Shown: positions 6,538 through 15,339, counted from the stretch's first letter. The stretch: 58,132 nucleotides of DNA from Lachnospiraceae bacterium (GCA_030537145.1 JAUNON010000012.1:1-58132), one strand, 5' to 3'. The notes: generated by a model from the sequence alone, not told the origin. Made by a program: numbers and translations.

Positions 6538-6996
6538 TTAGTTGAATGGCAGCTCCTCGTCAATTCCATCCGGAATATTCATAAAGCCGTCGCTGACAGA
6601 TGCCTGGCTGGGAGCAGGAGCGGATGATCTGGGCGCCGCTGCTGCGGGCATAACCCCGTGCTCTGCAGAAGCAGCCTTGCTTTCTGCAAATTCCTGATCC
6701 TCAACCACTACATCGGTGGTATATACTTTCTGGCCATCTCTGTTCGTGTAACTGCCTGTCTGAATTCTTCCGGTGACTACCACCTTCAATCCCTGACGAA
6801 AATACTTTTCGGCGAACTCCGCACTTCTGCCGAATGCCACGCATCCGATAAAGTCAGCGGTCGCTTCGCCGTCCCGTCTGCTGAATCTGCGGTCTACTGC
6901 TAATGTATATCTGGCAATCGCCATGGAATTATCCCCTGCGGAATACCGTACCTCAGGGTCTCTGGTCAAACGTCCCATCAAGATGACTTTATTCAT
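6538..6996 (-). CDS. ssb: Single-stranded DNA-binding protein
   Basis: The 152-residue SSB has an N-terminal OB fold (MNKVILMGRLTRDPEVRYS to about residue 105), a flexible Ala/Ser/Pro-rich linker, and the acidic C-terminal tip DEELPFN that recruits replication and repair partners. The tip is a slight variant of the usual DDDLPF. SSB coats single-stranded DNA during replication, recombination and repair. It sits between rpsF (19 bp upstream) and rpsR in the conserved operon. Confidence 0.97.
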   Translation of the reverse strand: MNKVILMGRLTRDPEVRYSAGDNSMAIARYTLAVDRRFSRRDGEATADFIGCVAFGRSAEFAEKYFRQGLKVVVTGRIQTGSYTNRDGQKVYTTDVVVEDQEFAESKAASAEHGVMPAAAAPRSSAPAPSQASVSDGFMNIPDGIDEELPFN

Positions 6997-7015
6997 ATAA
7001 TCTCCTCTTCTCTAT

Positions 7016-7303
7016 CTATGCATCCTGTCTAACGCATAAATATCTGATCACATTTTCCATGATCCGGACATGTCTCTCGACCTCTGCCGGGCATGTGCTA
7101 TCAGCCTCGAAGTGAACGAAATAATAAAATGCTTCGTGCATTTTCTGGATCTCGTAAGCAAGCTTTCTCTTGCCCCAATCATCCACGTCTGTCACAGTAC
7201 CGCCGTAACGAGCAATGTATTCTTTTACTTTCTCGATGGTAGCTGCTCTTTCTTCATCTTCGAGTTTAGCGTTGACAACAACTGCTAATTCATATTTGTT
7301 CAT
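7016..7303 (-). CDS. rpsF: 30S ribosomal protein S6
   Basis: The 95-residue S6 begins MNKYELAVVVNAKLEDEERA and has the conserved GGTVTDVDDWGKRKLAYEIQK strand-turn-strand (first part GGTVTDVDDWGKRKLAYE). S6 forms a heterodimer with S18 on the platform of the small subunit. A strong Shine-Dalgarno sequence (AAGGAGGTG) precedes the ATG. The 115-nt leader contains a small hairpin (CTTCC...GGAAG near 7337-7352). In many bacteria S6-S18 represses this operon through a leader RNA; I could not identify that motif with certainty. Confidence 0.97.
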   Translation of the reverse strand: MNKYELAVVVNAKLEDEERAATIEKVKEYIARYGGTVTDVDDWGKRKLAYEIQKMHEAFYYFVHFEADSTCPAEVERHVRIMENVIRYLCVRQDA

Positions 7304-7381
7304 GCTTCTCGCACCTCCTTATGGTCTCTGGCCCTTCCTCTGGGGGAAGAGCAAGGAAATAAAAATATATCACAGAAATTT

Positions 7382-7410
7382 ACCTTACCATAAAAAGCGG
7401 CGGAATGCAA
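7382..7410 (-). promoter_or_regulatory. Possible promoter of rpsF-ssb-rpsR
   Basis: On the minus strand TTGCAT (7410-7405), 17 bp, TAAGGT (7387-7382). The -10 is weak; an alternative pairing TTGCTT/TATGGT with 16 bp overlaps it. Confidence 0.4.
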
Positions 7411-7419
7411 GCAAATTTT

Positions 7420-7629
7420 TTACTGTTCTTCCTTCTTTTTCAATCCTCTGGTGTTTTTTTCCACCAGCTTGCGGGCCACCATAATCTGATGCCCGCAGCC
7501 CAGGCATTTCAGCCGGAAATCTGCTCCTACCCGCAGGATTTCCCACTCGCTGCTGCCGCAGGGGTGGGGCTTTTTCAATTTCACAATATCGCCTACCTCA
7601 TAAAGCAGACGCTTCGGACTATTTTCCAT
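7420..7629 (-). CDS. DUF951 family small protein
   Basis: This 69-residue protein (MENSPKRLLYEVGDIVKLKK start) carries the DUF951 pattern: VGDIVKLKKPHPCGSSEWEI, then GADFRLKCLGCGHQIM. Three Cys residues (PCG, CLGCG) could bind a metal. Function unknown; the family is common in Firmicutes and often sits near mechanosensitive channel or S6 genes. I prefer the ATG at 7629 because GGAGGGGAAG precedes it by five bases; an upstream ATG at 7689 adds 20 residues that merely read the sirtuin tail. The start overlaps the sirtuin stop by 11 bp, implying coupled translation. The basic C-terminal tail ends in KKKEEQ. Confidence 0.85.
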   Translation of the reverse strand: MENSPKRLLYEVGDIVKLKKPHPCGSSEWEILRVGADFRLKCLGCGHQIMVARKLVEKNTRGLKKKEEQ

Positions 7630-8452
7630 CTTCCCCTCCGTCAGCCGCCGTCCCCTCACGATTTGGGTTTCCGGGCTCCTCCTGCTCATCCAGAGAAACA
7701 GCCCCCAGCACCTGGCCGATGCTGCCCTGAATCAGCAGATCTGCGAACCCGTCCCGGGGCGTTGCGGATTTGTTGATGACGATCAGGTGCTTTCCCTGGA
7801 AATAATCGATCAGCCCGGCCGCCGGATAAACCGCAAGAGAGGTTCCTCCGATGATCAGCACATCCGCCTGTGAGAGAAACGAAACCGAATCATTCAGCGT
7901 CTGCTGATCCAGCCCCTCCTCATAAAGCACCACATCCGGCTTAATGATTCCGCCGCATTTTTCGCAGCGGGGCACGCCCTGGGCCGCCTTCATGTAATGG
8001 GCATCGTAGAAAGCGCCGCATTTCATGCAGTAATTCCGGTGTACGCTGCCGTGCAGCTCCAGAACCCGCTTACTTCCGGCCAACTGATGCAACCCGTCGA
8101 TATTCTGGGTGATCACCGCCTTCAGCTTTCCCTTCGCCTCCAGCTCCGCCAGCTTCCGGTGCGCTGCATTGGGCTCTGCATCCAGGCAAAGCATTTTATC
8201 ATGATAAAACCGATAAAATTCCTCTGTCCTTCTCAGGAAGAAGGTATGGCTCAAAATCGTCTCCGGCGGATAATCGTATTTCATATGATACAGACCGTCT
8301 ACGCTGCGGAAATCCGGAATGCCGCTCTCCGTGGATACGCCCGCTCCGCCGAAAAATACGATATGATTGCTTTCCCGTATAATCTCCTGTAATTTTTTTA
8401 CCTGATCCTCCAAGACAATTCCCTCCATTCCTTCTGTCATACCTTCTGACAT
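7619..8452 (-). CDS. cobB: Sir2-family NAD-dependent protein deacylase (sirtuin)
   Basis: A class U/III-type bacterial sirtuin of up to 277 residues that removes acyl groups from Lys using NAD. Seen motifs: GAGVSTESGIPDFRS (36-50), TQNIDGLH (115-122), catalytic His134 in LELHG, zinc-binding Cys142, Cys145, Cys163 and Cys166, and GGTSLAVYPAAGL near 203-215. The N-terminus is unusual: three ATG codons spaced exactly 12 nt (8452, 8440, 8428) fall in a 12-nt tandem repeat of the type AGAAGGAATG, so the true start is uncertain and the repeat could change in number. The last 40 residues are acidic and Gly-rich and overlap the DUF951 start. Symbol by family resemblance. Confidence 0.93.
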   Translation of the reverse strand: MSEGMTEGMEGIVLEDQVKKLQEIIRESNHIVFFGGAGVSTESGIPDFRSVDGLYHMKYDYPPETILSHTFFLRRTEEFYRFYHDKMLCLDAEPNAAHRKLAELEAKGKLKAVITQNIDGLHQLAGSKRVLELHGSVHRNYCMKCGAFYDAHYMKAAQGVPRCEKCGGIIKPDVVLYEEGLDQQTLNDSVSFLSQADVLIIGGTSLAVYPAAGLIDYFQGKHLIVINKSATPRDGFADLLIQGSIGQVLGAVSLDEQEEPGNPNREGTAADGGEDGK

Positions 8453-8488
8453 TCCTTCTATGTTCCCCTGGCCGATGGTTCCCGGGCT

Positions 8489-9487
8489 TTATTTTGAAAT
8501 ATAGATCTGCTCCAGCTTCCCCTGCACGATCAGCCGGGTGGAATCATCTCCGGTACAGGTGGAAAGGGTCACGATACGGTCATCCGTAGTGACCTGCACG
8601 CCGGCCGCATTCACTGCGGAATTGGATACACAGGTATCAATAAAGCTCTGAAATTCCTCCGTAGTAAAACGGGTACGGTAGGGATCTCCGATCTTGCTCA
8701 CCACAGAGCAGGAGAAAATCCGGTACTGATAAATAAATTCTGGCGTAAAAATCCAGAAATACGGACACTTTTGATACGTCTCCTGCTCTTCAAACTTCTT
8801 CAGTGTTCCGAACATGGAGCCGTTCTTCATATTGTGGCCGTAAATAATGGAATTCTGATCCGTAAAATACCGGGTATTATCGCAGTTCAGGAAGATACAT
8901 CCCGCAAAGTTATCCACCCGCTCAAAGGTACGGTGCAGATAATAATCGTTATCCGCTGCCTGCGCCACCGGGTAGGACAGATCCAGCGCACCGATGCGGA
9001 TCCACCCGATAATTTCCTCGTTGATGGCATTGAGCTCCGCAAAGTCAATGGGATTCAGCAGCATGGGCAGCGTCTTTTCCTGACCGTTCTCTAATGCGGT
9101 ATCCTTCGCCGCCTTTTCCACCTTCTGCTCTACCGTATCCGGATTTTCAAGCGCCGGCACGCTGGTAAGAATCTTCGCTTCCGAAGCGCTCTGATCCTCC
9201 GCTCCGTCCTCTCCCTCATCATCCAGAATCGCCACATACCGGTCATTCAGACTGCCGTATTCATCGGTGCCCTTTTTATATTCCTTATAATACCCATAAA
9301 GCATATAGGCAGCGTAGCAAAACACGCCTATGGCAATCACAAGCAAAAAGGTACTGATAAAGGATCCTACGGCGCTTCCCTTTTTCTTCCGCACCGGCTG
9401 CGTCATCCGGCTGTCCGGATAATCCTGCCTTCTCTGGTAATCTCCGTTTCCCTCTCTCCGGTTTTTATCTCCGTATCTGCTGGCCAA
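8489..9487 (-). CDS. srtB: Class B sortase
   Basis: A 332-residue membrane-anchored transpeptidase that links surface proteins to peptidoglycan. It has a charged cytoplasmic N-terminus, a membrane span at about 39-66, an extracytoplasmic linker, and a sortase domain from about 150. The catalytic triad is visible: His218 in IIYGHNMKNGSMFG, Cys311 in TLSTC, Arg318 in STRLIV. GWIRIGALDLSYPVAQ is the typical sortase B entry strand. No LPXTG- or NPQTN-type substrate is encoded in the window, so it is not part of a local pilus or heme-uptake cluster. asnS lies 17 bp upstream on the same strand, and the sirtuin follows 36 bp downstream. Confidence 0.95.
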   Translation of the reverse strand: MASRYGDKNRREGNGDYQRRQDYPDSRMTQPVRKKKGSAVGSFISTFLLVIAIGVFCYAAYMLYGYYKEYKKGTDEYGSLNDRYVAILDDEGEDGAEDQSASEAKILTSVPALENPDTVEQKVEKAAKDTALENGQEKTLPMLLNPIDFAELNAINEEIIGWIRIGALDLSYPVAQAADNDYYLHRTFERVDNFAGCIFLNCDNTRYFTDQNSIIYGHNMKNGSMFGTLKKFEEQETYQKCPYFWIFTPEFIYQYRIFSCSVVSKIGDPYRTRFTTEEFQSFIDTCVSNSAVNAAGVQVTTDDRIVTLSTCTGDDSTRLIVQGKLEQIYISK

Positions 9488-9504
9488 ACTGCCACCTCCT
9501 CCTG

Positions 9505-10893
9505 TTATTCACAGTTTCCAACTGTTCTCGGATAAGGAATTACGTCACGGATATTGCTCATGCCCGTCAGATACATCACAAGACGCTCGAAGCCAAGTCC
9601 AAAACCGGCATGGCGGGTGGTGCCGTATTTCCGTAAATCCATATAATACTTGTATTCCTCCGGATTCATGCCCAGCTCTTCAATGCGCTTTGACAGCAGC
9701 TCATAGTTCTCCTCTCTCTGGCTGCCGCCGATGATCTCACCGATGCCAGGCACCAGGCAATCCATAGCCGCCACAGTCTTTCCATCCGGATTCAGCTTCA
9801 TATAAAATGCTTTGATCTCCTTGGGGTAATCCGTGACAAATACCGGCTTTTTGAAAACCTGCTCTGTCAGGTAACGCTCATGCTCCGTCTGCAGGTCGCA
9901 GCCCCAGGAAACCTTGTATTCAAACTTATCGTTCTGCTTTTCCAGCAGCTCAATGGCTTCTGTATAAGTTACGTGTCCGAAATCCGATTCCATCACATGC
10001 GTCAGACGCTCGATCAGGCCCTTGTCCACAAAGGAATTGAAAAATTTCATCTCCTCCGGAGCATTTTCCAGCACATAACGGAAGATATATTTCAGCATCG
10101 ATTCTGCCAGCAGCATATCATCCTTCAGATCCGCAAAGGAGATTTCCGGCTCGATCATCCAGAACTCCGCCGCATGGCGGGTAGTATTGGAATTCTCCGC
10201 CCGGAAGGTGGGGCCGAAGGTATATACATTCCGGAAGGCCTGCGCATAGGTCTCGCAGTCCAACTGGCCGCTGACCGTCAGATTCGTGGATTTCCCAAAG
10301 AAATCCCGGGTATAATCCACCTTCCCCTCCTGATCCAGCGGCACATTCTTCATATCCAGCGTCGTAACACGGAACATCTCTCCCGCACCTTCGCAGTCGC
10401 TTCCGGTAATCAACGGAGTGTGGACATACACAAATCCCCGTTCCTGGAAAAACTTATGGATCGCATAGGCTGCCAGGGAGCGCACCCGGAACACGGCCTG
10501 GAAGGTATTCGTCCTGGGGCGCAGATGCGGCACGGTTCTTAAATATTCTAGGCTGTGGCGCTTTTTCTGCATGGGATAATCCGGCGTGGACGTTCCCTCC
10601 ACCGTCACCTCCTCCGCCTGGATCTCAAAGGGCTGCTTCGCCTGGGGCGTAGCCACCAGAACACCCTTTACAATTACCGCAGCACCCACATTCAGCTTGC
10701 TGATCTCTCCGAAATTCTCCAGCTTATCGCTGTACACGATCTGAAGCGTCTCGAAAAATGTACCGTCATGCAGCACCAGAAAACCGAAGGTCTTAGAATC
10801 CCGGATGCTGCGCAGCCATCCGCCCACGGTAATCTCTTTTCCGATATATGCTTCCCTGTCTCTGTATAAATCCCTTACACTTACTAAATCCAT
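9505..10893 (-). CDS. asnS: Asparaginyl-tRNA synthetase
   Basis: Class IIb aminoacyl-tRNA synthetase that charges tRNA-Asn. The 462-residue protein starts [18 protein letters not shown]; the ATG at 10893 follows AGGAG, and an upstream in-frame ATG at 10935 adds 14 residues without resemblance to the family. An N-terminal OB anticodon domain (about 15-105) precedes the catalytic core: motif 2 with [19 protein letters not shown] and motif 3 with [15 protein letters not shown] near the C-terminus. The [12 protein letters not shown] segment is typical of AsnS rather than AspS. A direct AsnRS means Asn-tRNA need not be made only by GatCAB. Confidence 0.97.
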   Translation of the reverse strand: MDLVSVRDLYRDREAYIGKEITVGGWLRSIRDSKTFGFLVLHDGTFFETLQIVYSDKLENFGEISKLNVGAAVIVKGVLVATPQAKQPFEIQAEEVTVEGTSTPDYPMQKKRHSLEYLRTVPHLRPRTNTFQAVFRVRSLAAYAIHKFFQERGFVYVHTPLITGSDCEGAGEMFRVTTLDMKNVPLDQEGKVDYTRDFFGKSTNLTVSGQLDCETYAQAFRNVYTFGPTFRAENSNTTRHAAEFWMIEPEISFADLKDDMLLAESMLKYIFRYVLENAPEEMKFFNSFVDKGLIERLTHVMESDFGHVTYTEAIELLEKQNDKFEYKVSWGCDLQTEHERYLTEQVFKKPVFVTDYPKEIKAFYMKLNPDGKTVAAMDCLVPGIGEIIGGSQREENYELLSKRIEELGMNPEEYKYYMDLRKYGTTRHAGFGLGFERLVMYLTGMSNIRDVIPYPRTVGNCE

Positions 10894-10997
10894 ATCGCTT
10901 CTCCTCATACATTTTTTATAGCTGTTCTGAATCATTCCGCAACCGTTCCGTACTTTTCCTGTTGCGATACAAAATCCATCTTATTACTATTTTATCT

Positions 10998-11026
10998 ATT
11001 GTAGCATTTCTGTTCCGGATTGACCA
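10998..11026 (-). promoter_or_regulatory. Possible asnS promoter
   Basis: On the minus strand TGGTCA (11026-11021), 17 bp, TACAAT (11003-10998). The -10 is good, the -35 matches four of six. It would leave a leader of about 100 nt before asnS. Confidence 0.42.
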
Positions 11027-11096
11027 GAGGTATCTTTCCCGGCTTCTGACTTTTTTGCGGCTTCTTTGACCGTTTGATCTTTTTCTGATTTTTCTA

Positions 11097-11124
11097 TTGA
11101 CAATTTCTCCTCTTGCGTTATAAT
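11097..11124 (+). promoter_or_regulatory. Promoter of the heavy-metal efflux operon
   Basis: TTGACA (11097-11102), 16 bp, TATAAT (11119-11124): both hexamers are consensus. The predicted start is near 11131, at the left edge of the ArsR/SmtB-type operator. Confidence 0.85.
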
Positions 11125-11134
11125 AAGCTTAACA

Positions 11135-11156
11135 CATATGAATAGTTGTTCATATG
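11135..11156 (+). promoter_or_regulatory. ArsR/SmtB-type operator
   Basis: CATATGAA (11135-11142) and TTCATATG (11149-11156) form a perfect 8+8 inverted repeat with 6 bp between. It resembles the TATGAAnnnnnnTTCATA class of sites bound by CzrA/SmtB-type zinc and cadmium sensors. It covers the transcription start of the operon, so binding of the regulator at 13438-13809 should repress until metal is bound. Confidence 0.82.
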
Positions 11157-11197
11157 AAAAATTATAAAAACTCGTGAAAGGGAAAGGATCGTACATT

Positions 11198-11416
11198 ATG
11201 AAAAAGACCTACAAAATCGATGTGGACTGTGCTAACTGCGCAAACAAAATGGAAGAGGCTGCCAAGAAAACTGCCGGCGTAAAGGATGCCACCGTTAATT
11301 TCATGACCCTGAAAATGATCGTGGAATTTGAAGAGAGCCAGGATCCCAAGAGCGTGATGCAGAATGTATTGAAGAACTGCAAAAAAGTAGAGGATGACTG
11401 CGAGATCTATCTGTAG
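11198..11416 (+). CDS. Stand-alone heavy-metal-associated (HMA) domain protein
   Basis: A 72-residue ferredoxin-like HMA protein starts MKKTYKIDVDCANCANKM with metal-binding Cys11 and Cys14. The loop is DCANC, as in the N-terminal domains of ZntA/CadA pumps, rather than the GMTCxxC of copper chaperones, which points to zinc, cadmium or lead. A further Cys pair region near the end (NCKKVEDDCEIYL) may add ligands. The P-type ATPase that follows 21 bp later has no HMA domain of its own, so this gene probably supplies it in trans. The ATG at 11198 follows GGAAAGGA; a GTG at 11174 would add eight residues over the ribosome-binding site. Confidence 0.9.
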   Translation: MKKTYKIDVDCANCANKMEEAAKKTAGVKDATVNFMTLKMIVEFEESQDPKSVMQNVLKNCKKVEDDCEIYL

Positions 11417-11437
11417 GATCAAAGGAGGGGAAATACA

Positions 11438-13309
11438 TTGAATAAGAAGCAGAAAAAAGTACTGGCCAGGATTATCCTTGCCGCCGCCTGCATGGTTGTT
11501 TTCAGCCTGCTGCCCGTAGAGGGGTATCTGCGTTTCGGATTATTTCTGATTCCTTATCTGATTATCGGTTATGACATTCTGAAAAAGGCCTGGAAGGGAA
11601 TCCTAAACCGCCAGGTCTTTGATGAAAACTTCCTGATGGCGGTGGCCACCATCGGCGCCATTATCCTGGGGGATTATCTGGAGGGTACCGCCGTTATGCT
11701 GTTTTATCAGATCGGTGAGCTGTTCCAGAGCTATGCGGTAGGCAAAAGCCGCCGCAACATCAGCGACCTGATGGATATCCGCCCGGACTATGCCAATATC
11801 GAAAGGGACGGCACTCTGGAAAAGGTAGATCCGGACGAGGTGGCGGTGGGGGATATCATCGTGGTGCAGCCCGGAGAAAAAATTCCCATCGACGGTACTA
11901 TTATAGAAGGAATGACCTCCTTAAATACCAGTGCGCTTACCGGTGAGAGCCTGCCCCGGGAGGTGACCATGGGCGACGATGTAATCAGCGGCTGTATTAA
12001 TATGAACGGCCTGATTAAAATACAGACCACCAGGGAATTCGGGGAATCTACTGCTTCGAAAATTCTGGAGCTGGTGGAAAATGCCAGCTCGAAAAAATCC
12101 CGTTCCGAAAACTTTATTACGAAATTTGCTCACTACTACACCCCGGCGGTCTGCGGCGGAGCCGCCATTCTGGCCATCCTGCCGCCTCTGGTGCGGATGC
12201 TGTTTCTGGGGCTCTCTCCGGAATGGAGCGACTGGATCCTCCGGGCGCTGACCTTCCTGGTTATTAGCTGTCCCTGCGCACTGGTTATCAGTATCCCCTT
12301 AAGCTTTTTCGCAGGCATCGGCGGTGCCAGCAGCGCAGGCATCCTGGTAAAGGGCTCCAACTATCTGGAAACGCTTGCCCAGACCGGCTGTGTCGTATTC
12401 GATAAAACAGGCACCATGACCCAGGGAGTATTCGAAGTAAGCGGTATTCATCACAATACGCTGCCGGAGGAAACGCTGCTGGAATATGCCGCCCTGGCGG
12501 AATGCCATTCCTCCCACCCCATCAGCAAAAGCCTGCAGAAGGCCTACGGTAAGCCCATTGATCAGAGCCGTGTAACAGAGGTACAGGAGATCAGCGGAAA
12601 CGGTGTAACTGCCCGTATCGACGGCAAGCTGGACGTGGCCGTGGGAAATGACCGGCTGATGCAGCGGGTGGGCGTTGCATACGTTCCCTGCAGCGGCACC
12701 GGCACGCTGGTTCATGTAGCAGTAAACGGAACGTATGCAGGCCATATCCTGATTTCCGATCTGATTAAGCCCCATGCCAAAGAGGCTATTCAGGCTCTGA
12801 AGGACGCCGGTGTCAGCCGCGCTGTTATGCTGACCGGAGACGCAAAGCCGGTAGCCGATGCCGTGGCAAAAGAGCTGGGCATTCAGGAGGTATACAGCGA
12901 ACTGCTGCCTGCCGACAAGGTTTCCATGGTGGAAAAGCTGCTGGGTGAAAAAGCCACCGGCACTTCTCTGGCCTTTGTGGGAGACGGAATCAATGATGCA
13001 CCCGTTCTCTCAAGGGCGGATATCGGCATTGCCATGGGCGCTATGGGTTCGGATGCTGCCATCGAAGCATCTGATATCGTACTGATGGACGATGACCCGC
13101 TCAAGATTGCACGGGCAATCCGCATTGCCAGAAAATGTATCCGCATTGTCTATGAAAATATATACTTCGCCATTGGAATCAAGCTGCTCTGCCTGGTGCT
13201 CGGCGCTCTGGGCATCGCCAACATGTGGACCGCTATTTTTGCGGATGTGGGCGTTATGATCCTGGCCGTATTAAATGCGATCCGGGCGCTGCGGATAAAA
13301 AATCTGTAA
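11438..13309 (+). CDS. Heavy-metal translocating P1B-type ATPase (Zn/Cd/Pb efflux type)
   Basis: A 623-residue ATP-driven efflux pump. It begins at TTG 11438, seven bases after AAAGGAGGGG. It lacks the N-terminal HMA domain found in many CadA/ZntA proteins. Visible landmarks are the actuator motif TGES (in ALTGESLPREV), the membrane ion site CPC (Cys278-Pro-Cys280 in SCPCALVIS), the phosphorylated Asp322 in DKTGTMTQG, the HP motif in CHSSHPISKSL, and the hinge GDGINDAP (about 515-522). Eight membrane segments are expected. The HMA partner precedes it and the ArsR sensor follows, all behind one operator. Zinc/cadmium/lead specificity is inferred from the CPC class and the type of sensor; symbols cadA or zntA would be equally plausible. 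Confidence 0.95.
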   Translation: MNKKQKKVLARIILAAACMVVFSLLPVEGYLRFGLFLIPYLIIGYDILKKAWKGILNRQVFDENFLMAVATIGAIILGDYLEGTAVMLFYQIGELFQSYAVGKSRRNISDLMDIRPDYANIERDGTLEKVDPDEVAVGDIIVVQPGEKIPIDGTIIEGMTSLNTSALTGESLPREVTMGDDVISGCINMNGLIKIQTTREFGESTASKILELVENASSKKSRSENFITKFAHYYTPAVCGGAAILAILPPLVRMLFLGLSPEWSDWILRALTFLVISCPCALVISIPLSFFAGIGGASSAGILVKGSNYLETLAQTGCVVFDKTGTMTQGVFEVSGIHHNTLPEETLLEYAALAECHSSHPISKSLQKAYGKPIDQSRVTEVQEISGNGVTARIDGKLDVAVGNDRLMQRVGVAYVPCSGTGTLVHVAVNGTYAGHILISDLIKPHAKEAIQALKDAGVSRAVMLTGDAKPVADAVAKELGIQEVYSELLPADKVSMVEKLLGEKATGTSLAFVGDGINDAPVLSRADIGIAMGAMGSDAAIEASDIVLMDDDPLKIARAIRIARKCIRIVYENIYFAIGIKLLCLVLGALGIANMWTAIFADVGVMILAVLNAIRALRIKNL

Positions 13310-13437
13310 AAAAATTTGTCTCAGTGATACAAACACCCTGGATACCGATCCTTTTGCTTTTCGAATTTGCAACAGCCCTATTTGCAGACCAGCGGACCGG
13401 ATGGATGCAAAGAAGATTAGAAAGAGAGTAAAGGAAT

Positions 13438-13809
13438 ATGAAAAATAACGGAATTGAATGCTGTGATGCTGTTGAGATTCACGCCTCCCTGCTTGATATT
13501 GTAAAGGAAAAAATGCCGGATGAGGACGCACTGTATGACCTGGCGGAGCTGTTCAAGATTTTTGGAGACTCTACCCGTATCCGCATCCTGTTCGTACTGT
13601 TCGAAGCGGAGGTGTGTGTATGCGACCTGGCCCAGGCCCTGCACATGACCCAGTCCGCCATTTCCCATCAGCTCCGGATCTTAAAGCAAAATAAGCTTGT
13701 AAAGAACCGCCGGGAGGGAAAATCCATCTTTTACTCTCTGGCAGACGACCATGTGCGTACCATTATCGCCCAGGGCCTGGACCATATCCAGGAAGATCTG
13801 CTTCATTGA
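13438..13809 (+). CDS. ArsR/SmtB-family metal-sensing repressor (CzrA/CadC-like)
   Basis: A 123-residue winged-helix metalloregulator. FKIFGDSTRIRILFVL is the family helix, and MTQSAISHQLRIL the recognition helix. Two potential metal sites are present at once. The alpha-5 zinc site pattern D-x-H-x10-H-x2-E is complete (Asp103, His105, His116, Glu119). The alpha-3 site has VCVCD with Cys60 and Cys62, and CysCys at 8-9 could complete an alpha-3N site as in CadC. Such two-site sensors repress efflux genes and release DNA when Zn, Cd or Pb binds. The operator at 11135-11156 is its probable target. It lies 128 bp after the pump gene on the same strand. Confidence 0.93.
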   Translation: MKNNGIECCDAVEIHASLLDIVKEKMPDEDALYDLAELFKIFGDSTRIRILFVLFEAEVCVCDLAQALHMTQSAISHQLRILKQNKLVKNRREGKSIFYSLADDHVRTIIAQGLDHIQEDLLH

Positions 13810-13848
13810 TTTAAAATATAAGTCCACGGATTGCTCCGCCCTTCGTGC

Positions 13849-13916
13849 TTTTATCTCATAGGAAAGTCACATACTTTGGCACTTTAAAGCAACAATGTCT
13901 TTCCTATGAGATAAAA
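13849..13916. terminator. 18-bp perfect inverted repeat, terminator of the metal operon
   Basis: TTTTATCTCATAGGAAAG (13849-13866) pairs perfectly with the complement at 13899-13916, followed by further A/T. The 32-nt loop contains CACTTTAAAGC and the right arm reads TCTTTCCTATGAGA, a pattern repeated elsewhere in the window (about 40670-40710 and 50630-50660). Confidence 0.75.
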
Positions 13917-14090
13917 AATTTTCTTGAATTTCTTCTCGAATCTGTTCATAATATCCTGGTACGGCAATTCATGAATCTCAGCCCCTCCCTCCGAATGCGG
14001 ATCGGAACGGGCTGATCGATTCATTTTCTTTCGCCGGTTTGGATTTCTTTTCCGGCGGATGCTAAAAATTACATACAAAGGGGATATTTT

Positions 14091-15299
14091 ATGAAGCAGA
14101 GAAATAAGATTTTTGAAATCATAGGGGTATTGTCTGTCTCCCTGATCCTGACCTCGACCCACTCCATTTCCGGAGCCCTGCCGGTACTGCAGCAGCAGTT
14201 TCCGGAAGCTTCCCGCTCCGCCCTGGAGTTTCTGGTCTCCATACCTACGATTCTGATGACGGTTATGATTGCCCTCAGTCCTGTATTTGCAAGGCTGCTG
14301 CCGGAGCGCACCATCATTACCTGCGGACTTTTGACCATCGGAATCTCCGGCTGCCTGCCGTTCTTTCTTTCCTCCTTCCACGCCATCCTGCTTACCCGTA
14401 TTTTCCTGGGTATCGGCATCGGACTGCTGAATACGGCTGCCGTCAGTATGGTGGGACAGCGGTTTTCCGGAAGTCTGCGGGCAAGGCTTCAGGGAATGCG
14501 TATGTCTGCGGAGACCCTGGGACAGACCGCGCTGACTCTGACCGCAGGCTTTCTGCTGGTTTTCGGCTGGAATTATCCCTTCCTGATCTACGGCGCCGCC
14601 TTCCTTATCCTTTTTCTGTACCTTGCCTTTGTACCCCGCAGGCAGAAAGGCGAAACGGAGAAAGCCGAAACGGATACGGCAGGCCGTCTGCCGGAAAGCC
14701 GGCAGGCTTCGGTGCGCCCCAAAAAAGGAAAAATAACTCGGGCGGAGATATGCTCCGCCCTGTTCTACGCTGTATTTGCCGGCCTGTTAATCGCCTCTGA
14801 GGTGGGTCTTTCCCTGCGGGTTCCCACCCGGGTGGTGGATTCCGGCATGGGCTCCGCCGTGACCGGAAGCACCGTGTTAAGCATCTCCATTTTCGGAGGA
14901 TTTCTGGGCGGGATCTCCTTCGGTAAGCTGATCACCGTGCTGAAACGCCGGATGCTTCCTCTTTTCCTGGGTACCGCCGCCATCGGGATGGCCGTGATTG
15001 CTCTGGCTCCGAATCTGCCCTTGCTGACTCTGGGCGCCGTCCTCTGCAAATTTTCCATCACAAGCTGTATCTCCTATACCTTCAACAGCCTGTCGGACAA
15101 TATCCCGGCATCTTCCCTGGATACCGCCAATGCCATTGTACTGGTGGGATGCAATCTGGGCTCCTCTGTGGCTCCCTTCATCCTGAAGCTGGTGGATCTG
15201 GTCAGCCGGCAGTACTCCGCCCCCTTCCTGCTGTATGCCGCAGTGCTCCTGTGCGTTTCCATCGGCGCCTTTTTCCGGGCGCATACCGTAAGATCCTAA
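14091..15299 (+). CDS. Major facilitator superfamily transporter
   Basis: A 402-residue protein with twelve predicted membrane segments and a charged cytoplasmic loop in the middle (about 185-215, rich in Lys, Glu and Arg). LTRIFLGIGIGLLNTAAVSM has the spacing of MFS segment 4/5 in drug:proton antiporters of the CynX/YceI-like group. AAGGGG lies ten bases before the ATG. Upstream is a short hairpin (CGCCGG 14032-14037 with CCGGCG 14052-14057). It stands alone between the metal operon terminator and the convergent dnaB operon, so no partner suggests the substrate; export of a small molecule is the safest reading. Confidence 0.88.
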   Translation: MKQRNKIFEIIGVLSVSLILTSTHSISGALPVLQQQFPEASRSALEFLVSIPTILMTVMIALSPVFARLLPERTIITCGLLTIGISGCLPFFLSSFHAILLTRIFLGIGIGLLNTAAVSMVGQRFSGSLRARLQGMRMSAETLGQTALTLTAGFLLVFGWNYPFLIYGAAFLILFLYLAFVPRRQKGETEKAETDTAGRLPESRQASVRPKKGKITRAEICSALFYAVFAGLLIASEVGLSLRVPTRVVDSGMGSAVTGSTVLSISIFGGFLGGISFGKLITVLKRRMLPLFLGTAAIGMAVIALAPNLPLLTLGAVLCKFSITSCISYTFNSLSDNIPASSLDTANAIVLVGCNLGSSVAPFILKLVDLVSRQYSAPFLLYAAVLLCVSIGAFFRAHTVRS

Positions 15300-15310
15300 T
15301 GCCCAAACCG

Positions 15311-15339
15311 GCGGAATACACCGGGATCCTATTCCGCTC
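15311..15339. terminator. Hairpin between convergent MFS gene and dnaB
   Basis: GCGGAATA (from 15312) and TATTCCGC (to 15339) form a stem around a 12-nt loop between two converging genes. The T-run is poor on both strands, so termination is only likely. Confidence 0.4.

Noticed and set aside
13310..13437. Short plus-strand ORF between the metal pump and its regulator
   Set aside because: The frame has no start with ribosome-binding site and merely continues a shadow of the pump gene.
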